A stretch of DNA of 64,000 bases from assembly GCA_037893245.1 (NCBI GenBank), contig JBAIAA010000604.1:372001-436000 (forward strand), given 5' to 3'. Each line of letters starts with the position of its first letter. Within the stretch, counting starts at the first letter, position 1. The stretch is from Crossaster papposus. Taxonomy: Eukaryota; Echinodermata; Asteroidea; Velatida; Solasteridae. This document shows positions 46,245-56,589 of the stretch, piece by piece. The position numbers and the translations under genes are program-made. A model generated the notes under the pieces. The model was given only the letters and a program-made list of their open reading frames with translations, made no database searches and was not told the origin of the DNA.

Positions 46245-47345
46245 CTTTCAAAAGCTTTCAAAAGCTTTTGACACCATTAATCATGATATTTTACTTTATA
46301 AGCTTTCTTATTATGGCGTGCGAGGAGTAGCCCTAGAGTGGTTCAGAAGTTACCTTTCAGAGAGACAACAGTATGTTTCTTTATAGGTGGTTCAACTTCA
46401 ACTCGTATGACCCTAAAATGTGGCGTTCCACAAGGGGTCAATCTTGGGTCCATTACTTTTTCAGATTTTTACTAATAATTTTGTTAAATCATCTGATGTA
46501 TTTTTATTTATTATATTTGCTGATGATTCTAATGTATTTATTTCTAATAGTAATTTGACTTACCTCACTGACACAGTTAATTACGAGTTCAGATCTATCT
46601 GTGATTGGTTTGCAGGTAATAAGTTATCACTTAATATTAAGAAAACCAACTACCGGTATATGTTATTTAGTAATACTGCTTGTAATCTCCCTTCCAAAAT
46701 ATCAATTGATGACATCAACATAGAAAAAGCAGATTATCCTAAATGTCTTAGATATTTCATAGATTCCAAATTAACATGGACTAATCACATAGATTATTTA
46801 TCTAAAATTATTGCTAGAAACATAGGCGTTATAAGCAAGATCAAATATGTTATCCCTTCTACAATCTTAGTTTCCCTGTACAATACATTAATATTGTCTC
46901 ATCTTGTAATGGTATTCTAGCCTGGGGAACATGTTCCCTCAGTAATCTTAACAGGCTTTTCCTTTTACAAAAACGGGATTATTATTTATTCTGATTTCAA
47001 TGCTCATATTGACCCTTTATTTTCCAAACACAAGATTTGGAAAGTTAAAGACATGTATTGTCATCAGCTTGGGTCTCTCATGTACCAATCTGTTTTTGGT
47101 ATCTTACCATCTTATATAAATTCCATCTTCGTCCGGAATTGCGATGTTTATTCTCATTATACTCGTCAATTCTCAAATTTTCATCTTCCATTGACTATAT
47201 CTTATATCTTAACAAAACAACTATTAATTACGAGGGGCCCAGGCTGTGAAACTATTTTAATGAGAACCTGAAAATGTCTAGATATTTGTCAACGTTTAAA
47301 CGGAATTACAAATCAGTCTTGTTGGGTAATTATTGTGATCCAATG
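46245..47345 (+). pseudogene. LINE reverse-transcriptase fragment (5' truncated)
   Basis: Opens at [20 protein letters not shown], with [18 protein letters not shown], then frame breaks and KGSILGPLLFQIFTNNF, IIFADDSNVF (catalytic ADD box), NKLSLNIKKTNY and SLYNTLILSHL, followed by a second frame with GSLMYQSVFGILPSY. Order and motifs are those of a jockey/CR1-class RT. Several stops and frameshifts make it inactive. Confidence 0.8.
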
Positions 47346-47464
47346 TAACTTATTAATTTCAAGGTTCCATATGGTACACATCATATAACTTGTACGCTGG
47401 CATGTGAAATACGTGTACTATCCTTGTATATTGTTTGTTTTGTATTATGTATATAAAGTAATCC

Positions 47465-47720
47465 CTAGCAGGGTTAGATTTTAACAAAGGATTTCCAAAA
47501 ATCACATCCAAATGCTTCAAATTCAAATCCAAATTAGTCAAACAATTTAACATCCTGAGAATCCAAGTGGATGTGAATTTGGATTTTAACGACTTAACTC
47601 AAGATGGGAATTTGGAAGAGGGTGTGAGTTTGGAGCATTTGGATGCGATTTTGGAAATCTGTTGTTGAATTTACATTCTGCAAAAGGACTATGTCCGCTT
47701 TGAATGAAAAGTCACAGGAT
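47465..47720. repeat. Orphan fragment of the EGF-CCP cassette intron
   Basis: TTTTAACAAAGGATTTCC, GATGTGAATTTGG and GAGGGTGTGAGTTTGGAGCA followed by TTTGGATGCGATTTTGGAAA match the intron between SINE and EGF exon in copies 1-3 (39250-39490; 45530-45720). No exon accompanies it. Confidence 0.65.
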
Positions 47721-47723
47721 TTT

Positions 47724-49118
47724 TATTTATTTATTTATTACATTTCTTTACTCAGGGTGTATCCAAACAGTTTAAAAAATGGTTTTCATTGGGGCCCTGC
47801 ATACATCATTAAATATAATAACAGTATATATAAATACAACCAAATTTACACAAAAATACGAACAGAATATTTACAGACTTACAAGGATATTTACAGGAAA
47901 TCCAAACATTGATACTGATTCTGATTTACGGGATGGGCGGAAACCCGCAAAAAAAAGAATTGGGGAAAAAAAAAGAACAGGGGACATTTCCTTCCGGCTC
48001 CACAATATAGTGGTAACCAAGTTATAACTCCGTAGATCAGTGCAATTGGCATAATATCTAACGGATGACATGTCGGAGCTCCTAATAATATTTGCTCAAT
48101 GAGTCCAAAACTCGCGATTGATCAGGCAGATTATTCCAAATAGTTGGCACCACTCACAGCGAAACTTGTGGCGTAGCATTCTTTTTTTTTGCGAAGGGAA
48201 CTTTCAGTGCCGTGTGGGTTGATTGCCGTGTTTCGCGAATAACTGTAAGTGGTGTAAACATATTTGTCATGTACAACGGAGTCATTTTGTTGAGACTTTT
48301 GAAGATAAGAATAGCCTTTTCGGACTTAACTGGTGAGAAAGGTACATTTCAGGATCATTATCCGCGCGGCTCTTTTGAGACATTTTGTTAACAATATTAT
48401 TGTGAGATATGTAGGCCTATGTCCTTCCTCCCCACATATTACAACAATATTCTAATGTTAGCATAGCTAAACTTAATAGTGTGTGTAGACTCTGTTGAGA
48501 AACATAATCAAGGATTCTGCTTACTATACCTAATTTAGACAACACAGTTCTCCTTACGTATTCGACATTATGGGCCCCAACTTAATGTTTCATCAATAAC
48601 TTTACTGAGCTTTAATGAGATTTATAAACACACTGCCTGTAACTTCTCCATTCTCCATGGTCTCGAACTTGTTTGTTAAGACGTGTAGAGGGCTTTCAGT
48701 TGAGTGTAGGGGTCTAAATCCTGACTGGCAACTGGGAATCAGATTGTTTACATCAAGATAGCTATATACCGACGAGTGCACCAATCTTTCTAAAATCGCA
48801 GTATAGAAATAGGCCGATCGTTACCTGTACTACATTTATTTCCTCCCTTGTGATTTGGTGTTACTAAAGCATGTTTCCAATCTCCGAGTATCGCTCACAT
48901 TTTATAGACAGGTTAAATATATGAGTTAAAGATTTAATGATATAAGGTGAAGCAATTTTGATCATTGTTACACTAATGCCATCCGGACCTGTTGCTTTCC
49001 CGACCGACATGGATGATATTTGCTTTTTAACAAACTCTTCTTTAACATTAGGTAGTGGAATTTCTTTTCGTTTTTTGTACGATATGCCTGATGTCACAAT
49101 GCAGCTGCGACATGCCAC
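47724..49118 (-). pseudogene. LINE remnant, minus strand, internally deleted
   Basis: From right to left: ISSMSVGKATGPDGISVTMI and SPYIIKSLTHIFNLS (early RT), then NLIPSCQSGFRPLHSTESPL and GSVFINLIKA ending near 48602, where the palm is lost. Nearer the 3' end come SLSVVPTIWNNLPDQSRVL-type C-terminal sequence (about 48060-48200) and an AATAAATAAATA tail at 47724-47745. The FDT-to-FADD catalytic part is absent. Confidence 0.7.
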
Positions 49119-49269
49119 ATTGCACTTACGTCAGGTTATATAATCAATAATGTCCAACTAATCGCCTTTATATAGAGCTGTTCTAGTTCTTAGCATTCAT
49201 TCTCGGTCAAGCGACACGCCCTGCTACACCAGATTTGAACGACTGCCTATACAGCTACGCTTACGCGTC
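49119..49269 (+). other. 5' leader of the DIRS element
   Basis: Noncoding; TATATAATCAATAATG and TTTATATAG A/T-rich boxes sit 60-130 bp before the gag-like ATG. Terminal repeats of the element were not identified. Confidence 0.35.
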
Positions 49270-49938
49270 ATGTCGCTGAACGATAACACACAGCCTCAGT
49301 CCGTTGGCAGCAATCAAGACATATTACAAGCCATCCAAGCTTTGACAAACTCTATCGACTCAAAAGTCCAATCTGCTTGCAAGAAGCAAAAGCTCACCGA
49401 CACTCCCACCTTCAAGAGGGAAGGCAACCAACAGCAATTTGCTTATTGCGAGAAAGTGCTGACCTTGATCGAAACCTCTCTACAAAGCTGCATTGAAACG
49501 CTTGACTTAGACGTAGCAAAGAGCAACCTCAAGGAAGCAATACAAGCCACCAAAGAGCGACAGAAGCTAATCCGACTCGCCGACAGATCGGAGCTCGGCT
49601 GGGGTGTCGTCAAAGAGTACGTGGCTGATACCCTCGCTGAGGACTCCGGAGATGAAAAGATAATCAAAAAAGCCGAAAGGGCAGCCGCCGCCAAGAAACC
49701 GGCCCTCAAGAAGCGAGAAACTAGCAGCAGACCCTATCAAAGCAAGACGAACGCAACCACCATTCGTACTGCTCCTTCTTTTCGTCAGCAGTATTTTCGT
49801 CCGTACCAGCGAACCTATCAAGACAGCCGCATCTGCTTTCAATGCGGAATCCAAGGCCACGTGCGCACAACATGCCCATCCCTTCGAGCACTTCAACAGC
49901 CAAGACTGCAAGGATCCAGAACAACCGATAAGCAGTAG
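49270..49938 (+). CDS. DIRS-type retrotransposon gag-like ORF
   Basis: ATG-started, 222 codons, uninterrupted. The N-terminal half is hydrophilic and helical (SNQDILQAIQALTNSIDSK), the middle is K/R-rich (KKPALKKRETSSRPYQSK), and near the C-terminus is a CCHC zinc knuckle CFQCGIQGHVRTTC. Expected to package element RNA. The RT frame starts just 3' in another phase. This is the best preserved part of the element. Confidence 0.85.
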   Translation: MSLNDNTQPQSVGSNQDILQAIQALTNSIDSKVQSACKKQKLTDTPTFKREGNQQQFAYCEKVLTLIETSLQSCIETLDLDVAKSNLKEAIQATKERQKLIRLADRSELGWGVVKEYVADTLAEDSGDEKIIKKAERAAAAKKPALKKRETSSRPYQSKTNATTIRTAPSFRQQYFRPYQRTYQDSRICFQCGIQGHVRTTCPSLRALQQPRLQGSRTTDKQ

Positions 49939-49945
49939 AGACTAG

Positions 49946-50887
49946 GAATATCAAGTCTACGGTAAAGCACCGGAAGGAGTGCAAGGTAGATTGAAACAAC
50001 GCATTTCCTTTTGGAGAAATGTTTTGAATGTCAGTAGTTTTGTCATAGATGTTTTTGATTCAGGTTATAAGATCCCGTTCCTAACCATCCCACCTTCATT
50101 TATGGCAAAAAATAATGCGTCTAGTCTAGATCACCCCGAGTTTGTTGAACAAGCCATTTCCGAGCTCTTGCAAAAGCGATACATCCTCGAACTCGATAGT
50201 CCGCCCCACTGCTGTAACCCCCTTACAGTCGCCGTAGGAAATAAGCTAAGATTAGTTCTAGATCTGCGCCATCCCAATCAATTTGTTTATAAGACTAAGT
50301 TCAAATATGAAGATTTATCCCACATATCTCAAGTACTAGATCACAAGCAGTACTATTTTTGTTTCGATCTCGTATCCGGCTACCATCACATAGACGTTCT
50401 TGTTCCCCACCAAAAATACCTCGGTTTTTCGTGGAGATATATGAATTCCACCACCAAATTCTACATGTTTCGCGTCCTACCATTTGGTATCTCCAGTGCG
50501 TGTTATATAATTACTAAGATGACCAGACCGCTTATCTATCATTGGCGCGCACAGGATATCACTTCGTTTGCCTACATCGACGACGGTATCATTGTTTCCA
50601 CAGATCTTATCATTGCACTACGCAACTCTTGTACCGTTAAAAAAAAACTAGTTAAGAGCGGATTCGTCCCAAGTCAAACGAAGTGCATTTGGTACCCCCA
50701 TACCAGCATCAAGTTCCTCGGTCTGATCAAAGTTTCACGCATCATGATTTTTTCCGTGCCCTCCACCAAAATTACCAAACTCAAAGTATCAATCGACAAA
50801 ATTCTGTCAGATCACGCGTTATCCATCCCCACCCATGTAAAGTATCTCGCTAGCATCACCGGTCAGATCATTTCTATGTCAGTATAG
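49946..50887 (+). CDS. DIRS-type reverse transcriptase
   Basis: The frame opens after a stop at 49943-49945, without an ATG near the start. It contains KAPEGVQGRLKQRISFW, NKLRLVLDLRHPNQF, FDLVSGYHHIDV, VLPFGISSACYIITK and the catalytic YIDDG box (FAYIDDGIIVS). These motifs, including KYLGFSW, match DIRS/Ngaro RT rather than Gypsy. It ends at a TAG (50885-50887) where a 1-base shift moves the reading into the RNase H region, so the polyprotein is broken. Confidence 0.85.
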   Translation, partial: EYQVYGKAPEGVQGRLKQRISFWRNVLNVSSFVIDVFDSGYKIPFLTIPPSFMAKNNASSLDHPEFVEQAISELLQKRYILELDSPPHCCNPLTVAVGNKLRLVLDLRHPNQFVYKTKFKYEDLSHISQVLDHKQYYFCFDLVSGYHHIDVLVPHQKYLGFSWRYMNSTTKFYMFRVLPFGISSACYIITKMTRPLIYHWRAQDITSFAYIDDGIIVSTDLIIALRNSCTVKKKLVKSGFVPSQTKCIWYPHTSIKFLGLIKVSRIMIFSVPSTKITKLKVSIDKILSDHALSIPTHVKYLASITGQIISMSV

Positions 50888-50888
50888 C

Positions 50889-51568
50889 ACTAGGCCCAGT
50901 AACGCGCCTCGTGACACGCGCCACATATCGAGCAACCGAATCTAGGTCCTCGTTGAAATTCTGGAAATCAAACCTTGACGCGTACAACGGTTTTTCTATT
51001 AAACACCAACACACTCCGTCCCGCATATTTTATTCGGACGCAAGCGACACTGGCTGGGGCGGATACGTCCAAGACGCCCCCCAAATGATTTTTAACGGAA
51101 CGTGGTCCGAATCTGAAAAAGCACGCAGTTCAACATGGAGAGAATTATGCAGCCGTATTCAGAATATTGTCCGAATCTAGCAGTAATTGCGCACACGAAA
51201 AAATTAGGTGGTTTACGGACAACACCAATGTTCCCCACATCATATCACACGGAAGCACAAAGCCCGACCTGCAATTACTAGCCATTTCCATTTTCAACCT
51301 GTGCTTGAAACACAACATTGTCTTAATGGCGGAGTGGATCCCACGAAATATTAACACTATCGCAGACAGCATCAGTAGGGTTACTGATTACGACGATTGG
51401 CCCATTGACCAGACAACTTTCGCGCTTGTCGACAAGTTATGGGGTCCCCATTCTATCGACCGTTTTGCTTCCCCGGGTAACTCTAAGGTCCAGAAGTTTA
51501 ATTCTAGATTTTGGTGCAAAGGCACCTCCGGCGTAGACGCTTTGTCACGATTGGTCCAGTCGAAATAA
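50889..51568 (+). pseudogene. DIRS RNase H and downstream domain, frameshifted
   Basis: The first piece has IFYSDASDTGWGGYV and KARSSTWREL (RNase H catalytic D and E region). A second frame from 51167 continues IRWFTDNTNV, MAEWIPRNINTIADSISR and HSIDRFASPGNSKVQKFNSR, then GTSGVDALSR, the conserved DIRS segment. At least two frame changes. Confidence 0.8.
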
Positions 51569-51905
51569 TTACATTTGCCCACCAGTTTCCCTCATAGCAG
51601 CCGTTTTAAAGCACCTAGCAAAATGTAGAGCTTACGGTACCCTTATTGTTCCCAAATGGACATCGGCTTATTTTTGGCCTTCCTTGTGTTACGACGGCGT
51701 CCATTTGAACAATTGTGTTCACGACTGGCGCCTACTAAAGATTTCCTTCTCTCCACCATTGCTTGATCGCAAGTCCGTTTCCAACAGCTCACCTACTTTC
51801 TTGTCACTAGCCCTAAGAATAGACCACACAGTCCCTCACAGAAAGACTAATAAAGGCTTATGTTGCTCTGACCTCGGCTATTGCCACAGATGCCTATATT
51901 AAAGC
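51569..51905 (+). pseudogene. DIRS 3' remnant, possible tyrosine-recombinase start
   Basis: The next sequence reads GTLIVPKWTSAYFWPSLCYD followed by GVHLNNCVHDW, typical of the region after RNase H in DIRS elements, and then decays. No RxxHxxRxxY-type recombinase signature can be assembled. 51906-52300 holds only decayed sequence. Confidence 0.5.
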
Positions 51906-52304
51906 CAGTTAAGCACGTTCAATTTGAAACAATTTTCATACAGTCTCCAGGATGCTTTGTTTGATGCGATTTCGGTTATCTGATACCGATGTTATGTTTA
52001 TAGGCCCCCTACACTATTAGGTATACGCCTACAGTCGGTGCCTTTTGAAACTCTGAATCACACCAGAATTGTTGGTTTGCTTATAATAATTCCAACGTAC
52101 TATGTTGGATATGGTCGTTTGACACCAACAACCCGATTTACATAATGTTGCATTTGTTACACGCCTTAGCCCAAACACTCTAGATTTTCCAAACCCCGTT
52201 CTTTTGCGTATCTCAGCAGGGTTCGCTCACGACCGTATCCCAATGTTCACCATTGCAAAACAAATTGTCAGTTTTCTCGTTTTTCGTCCTTTGATTTGGT
52301 GCGT

Positions 52305-52650
52305 TTACATTAGTAAAAAATAGAAAAGAAATGTATTTTCTGACGGAAGAAAGGAGGAAGAAACTGCGCATTCTTCATCAAAAGAATCGAAGATAGAGGC
52401 GTTCTTGGCAGTACTTCGGGTATTATACAAATGAATGTCAGAGGTTAACATGAAGAATGAATTAAAACAACGGGGTAATACATTGGTTTTAAATTTATAC
52501 ATCAATTTGCCTAAATTTAAATAGTACAGGTCATTAAACTGTAAATGATTCAGGTTTGTAAATAAAGGAAGGGAATGATCACGATAGCCAGCTTTTGATA
52601 CTATTCGGACTGCTCGTTTCTGTAAAGTAAACAGTTTGTTGTATTTATAT
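52305..52650 (-). pseudogene. LINE C-terminal fragment, minus strand
   Basis: Reads KLFTLQKRAVRIVSKAGYRD, then HLQFNDLYYLNLGKLMYKF, KTNVLPRCFNSFF and HLYNTRSTAKN. The LQKRA.R...A..RDH...LF..L..L...D and F..H.YNTRS patterns are those of CR1/jockey-class LINE C-termini. Confidence 0.7.
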
Positions 52651-52707
52651 TTCGTTTTTTATGCTGTTTGGCTAAGTAGTCTAGGGAAAATACTTAATTT
52701 TCTTTTG

Positions 52708-53520
52708 TTGACCCCACACAAATTGCAATATAATTTTTTTCATCACAGTGCACTTCTATAAGCTCCCTAGAATAACATACTAAAAATCTCTAAAAATCCA
52801 AGTGGTGGAAATATGACTAATTTGCATAAATCGTTAATCCCTGCCGCGTAATATATTTATTCCTATATTTGGGTTTATTATTTTTTTTAATATTTTTTTT
52901 AAAGTTTATTTTGGTGATTCTACTTACATATCCTTACTTCAATAACATTTTCTAAAGCATATAAGTGACTGAATAATTATGTGAACATAGTGATTATCCA
53001 AAATGACAACTTCGTGAACCCATAAATGGGCGCACATTACACTGTCTCCAGATATCATCAAGTAGTCAGTACTGGTGAGCTTCAAATTCACCAAGTTGCT
53101 TAATGGCACAGTTATATTAAAACCATATGGAAAATCATATGAACAATATTAACATTGTGATATTTAGCCCAGCAAACAAAAACTGGGAAAAAATGGTGTG
53201 TCCATAAATTGGGCTAAAAGATAGACGAAGGGTTTCCTAAGGTGAGAGACTTGAACAAGATCAATAAAATTCCCAAAGTACATTTTAACGTAGATATGAT
53301 TATTGTAAGCAACAGAATTCTTTAATTTTCAAAAAAATTATAATAATAATTATACCCAAATATAGGAATAAATATATTACGCAGCAGGGATTAACGATTT
53401 ATGCAAATTATTCATATTTCCACCACTTGGATTTTTTGAGATTTTTAGTATGTCATTCTAGGGACCTTATAGAAGTGCACTGTGGTGAAAAGTATTCTAT
53501 TGCAATTTGTGTGAGGTCAA
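52708..53520. mobile_element. Foldback element with TIRs of about 180 bp
   Basis: TTGACCCCACACAAATTGCA at the left and TGCAATTTGTGTGAGGTCAA at the right begin inverted arms that stay complementary for about 180 bp (52708-52890 and 53340-53520), with a unique AT-rich core of about 450 bp. No ORF. Non-autonomous DNA element. 53521-54179 beyond it shows nothing recognised. Confidence 0.8.
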
Positions 53521-54237
53521 AACTTATTTTCCCCGGACTAAAGGTGGTCGAGCAGGAACGAAGCCTAACTGGAGTTTGGAAAATGGCCCTCGTGTTGAAA
53601 AATGACGGAAGCCCTGTGAATGATCCGCGCTGACGGTCAGCTGTTTAGTGAACTTCGTTATCTGCCATCTTTCTTTCTTGATAAGTGTTGACTGTTTGCG
53701 CAGAACTGGGATTGTGTTCACATTGTTAACGATATTGGGAGAGCTTTCCGATTCTCTTAATGGCAACAGGACAGAGGAGCCATATAGTTCTAGGGTAGGG
53801 TACATTCAGGTGACACAATGCAATCTTTAATAGCATATCAGTTACAACGTCAGCTAAGCCGCCGTGATAGTCTTGGCCCATGACTTGATTTTGATTTGTA
53901 GTAGTGGACAGTCGGCCCTATATTGCGCGCAATGCATAGCTAGCGCTTGCCAAACATAATAACGACAAAGGGCGCTACAGACACCGACTGTACACTACAT
54001 AAGAAACAAATTCCAAATCCAGTCTTGAGCCAATACTACCGCCATGATTAAACGTTGTGCTGATGCGGAACTGTTGACCTTCGCAGGTCACGGGTCCAGC
54101 AAGATAAAATTAGAGCACGAAGCTCATCAGCGTTCCCCACCGCCGAGCAGAGTATGGGCGGTGGGCACGAGCGAAAGGCTAAGATGGCTGATGATGACAA
54201 CGAAGTAGCAGTTTTTGTAAGTTATTCATTCCATTAC

Positions 54238-54429
54238 CTTCTTGAGTGCACTCGGCTGGCTGTCCGGACCAGGTGAAGTCCGACTGACAAAATCTCGTGT
54301 CGGACCCACTGAGCCGATAACGTTCCGGGCAAGAAAAGTCCACCGAGTCACCAGGAATATATACAGCCTGTTGACCCGATGCCACCACGAGCACATCCGA
54401 TGGGTCAAGGGAGAGCACGCAGTGAGCGA
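54238..54429 (-). CDS. Gene A: CCP (sushi) exon, cassette copy 3
   Basis: 192 bp, phase 1-1, acceptor CTCTTTACCAG, donor AAG|GTAATG. It encodes AHCVLSLDPSDVLVVASGQQ, DFSCPERYRLSG, RFCQSDFTWSG and PAECTQE; four cysteines and the tryptophan are kept. Nearly identical to copy 2, with changes clustered around the second cysteine (SCPERY against ACPAGY). Confidence 0.9.
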
Positions 54430-54520
54430 CTGGTAAAGAGATACATTGTATAACTTATTGAGTGAACATCAGTACACTAGGACAAGGGCATGATGTGATT
54501 TTTCATTTAAGGCGGACACG

Positions 54521-55735
54521 GTCAGTACCGTGGCCTCGTGGTCTGGAGCATTGAACTCATGGTATGCGGGTAATTATGTGGGTTGTGGGTTCGAACCCAG
54601 CCTCATATTGTGGCAGTGTTGTAGTCGAGTCACCTATGTCGAGTCCGAGTCCGAGTCCGAGTCCCGAGTCACTTGGTCCGAGTCCGAGTCCGAGTCCCGA
54701 GTCCGAGTCCGAGTCACGAGTCACTTGGTCCGAGTCCAAGTCCGAGTCACGAGTCACGAGTCACGAGTCACGAGTTTAAATAATTAAATAGTTAAAATAC
54801 TTCAACCAGTTCACTTAGATGACTGGACCACTATTGATCGCAAACAACACACAGCCATCTCAGTGCAATATACAGGCGGTGTTTTTACAGGTACCAGACA
54901 TGCCAGACTATGGTCAGCTTCGGTTGCGTCTATGGCTAGATCAGCACGTAAGCCGCCTATGTTTTAACATTAAAAAGAGGTAGCGATATAGCCGCAGCCA
55001 GCTAAAGCCGTCATTCGGATTCCGGAGACGAATTCCTATTTCCCTGGTAATATGCATCAAGCAGTGGCTATGGTGTTAAGGTTGACAGAATACCAGCGTT
55101 AATATTGGTGTCGTGCACAATAATGCTTTTACAGAAATATATCTCAGTGTTATTATGCGTATTGAACATACACGTGTATACATGTACGTGCGCTGTACAC
55201 TACATGGCCATAGCAACACAGTAATCACGAACACTATTACTTGCAACATCAGTGTAACTGCTTATTTCGTGTGCTAAACGTTAATATTCCTCCATGTGCA
55301 TGACGATCGGATCATTGGAATTGTTTTTAATATTTACAGAAAACTAAAAAAGGTATTGTTGGTGAAAATACGTGACTCGAGTCACGAGTCCTCGAAGTCA
55401 AGTCCGAGTCATGGTAGTCGAGTCCGAGTCCGAGTCTTTTGCCGACGTGACTCGAGTCAAGTCCGAGTCACCAAAATTGTGACTCGAGACGGACTCGAGT
55501 CCGAGTCCTGGACTCGAGTCATACAACTCTGGATTGTGGTGCTGTACCCTTGGGCAAGGCACTCATTGCTTCTCCCCACCCTGGAGTAAATGGGTAGCTG
55601 TGACGGCAGAGACGGTTATTGTAATATTTATTTGGCTGCCTTGTTGAGATGATATTGGGCCAATGATCAGGCCCAATAATAATGTCAAGCACTTTGATTT
55701 AAGTTAAACGCGCTATACAAACAATTATTATAGTC
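54521..55735 (+). mobile_element. tRNA-derived SINE, cassette copy 3, interrupted
   Basis: The A box TGGCCTCGTGG (54531-54541) and the B box GGTTCGAACCC (54588-54598) precede the insertion at 54614. The body resumes at 55532 and ends with TTGATTTAAGTTAAACGCGC and TATACAAACAATTA near 55725. Confidence 0.75.
54614..55531. mobile_element. 918-bp hAT-type MITE with CGAGTC repeats
   Basis: The left end CAGTGTTGTAGTCGAGTC and the right end GACTCGAGTCATACAACTCTG are inverted and hAT-like. Flanks TATTGTGG (54606-54613) and GATTGTGG (55532-55539) are an 8-bp target duplication with one mismatch. Both subterminal regions are CGAGTC/GAGTCC repeats. The ORFs rich in S, E and R in them are artefacts. Confidence 0.85.
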
Positions 55736-56129
55736 CTTGTTATTATTATTGGCAGGATGTGATTTCAACAAAAGATTCCCAACTTTTTCAAAATTAAGTC
55801 CTAATTAAGTCTGCGATTTTTGGATTTTTTTGTCTGAAATCACATCCATCCTAATGACCGTGTCCACTTGTAATGTAAAATCCCATAATGCCCTTTTTCT
55901 AGTGATATAAGCTGAACGAAATTCTACAGCGTAGAAAGTTTCACAAACTGTTTGAAAGGACACTACATGAACATCTAACAAAAGAAACACGATACACTAA
56001 CAATACAAATCTATTGTTACTTGCCACAACATCCATTGTTACTTGTTCACAGTGGGATGATACGTTATCATTCTATAAAAGAGGCCTCTCTCTGTTTGAC
56101 AGAGTTTTCACATTATCTCCTGTTCTCAC

Positions 56130-56240
56130 CTATCATGCAAGTTGGCCCAGCGTAACCAGTTGAGCACTGACAGTTAAACCCGCCAGCAGACACGATGGTG
56201 CAGGTTGCCCCGTTTGCACATGGTCCACTGCCACAGGGGT
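56130..56240 (-). CDS. Gene A: EGF exon, cassette copy 3
   Basis: 111 bp, phase 1-1, acceptor TTTTTCAG, donor ATAG|GTGAGA. It encodes DPCGSGPCANGATC and GGFNCQCSTGYAGPTC, six cysteines. Too short for a standard ORF cut-off but splice sites, phase and length match copies 1 and 2 exactly. Confidence 0.88.
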
Positions 56241-56589
56241 CTGAAAAACACGGGAGGAAATCATTAATGCCAGTTTAGATTCCATGTGGTTCCGTTTTTA
56301 CTTATTTCATCAATGACAACTTGATCACAGTGCGACCACATAAGTGGAACGTCTTTATGGGTTTGTCCATAAATTAGGGGTCCAATTGTTCGTGTCCCTG
56401 TCATTTCAGATATAAGATTGTTTTCGATTTTAATTCAGCACACATTCTTTGAAGCTTTTTACCTCAAAGAGTGATAAAGCAAAGTATCTGCAAAACAAAA
56501 CAGGTTTTAAGTCAATCTGAGTGACATTTGCATTGTAAATTAGTTACTAGGTCAGGTGTAACCGGGACACTAAACATGTCACACGTTTG

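Larger units (their letters stand above)
54180..56330. repeat. EGF-CCP cassette segmental duplication, copy 3
   Basis: Homology to copies 1 and 2 from GACAACGAAGTAGCA through CCP, SINE and EGF to ATTTCATCAATGACAACTTG (about 56310). It is longer because a 918-bp MITE sits inside its SINE. Confidence 0.85.

Noticed and set aside
46245-49118. Twin-primed LINE insertion
   Set aside because: In twin priming the inverted 5' part lies upstream of the 3' part. Here the order is reversed and the minus piece carries its own 3' tail.
51684-51902. Intact tyrosine recombinase of the DIRS element
   Set aside because: Only the linker typical of the region before the recombinase can be read. Catalytic residues cannot be found.
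54530-54787. ORF rich in S/E/R near 54.6 kb
   Set aside because: Translation of CGAGTC repeats in the hAT MITE terminus.
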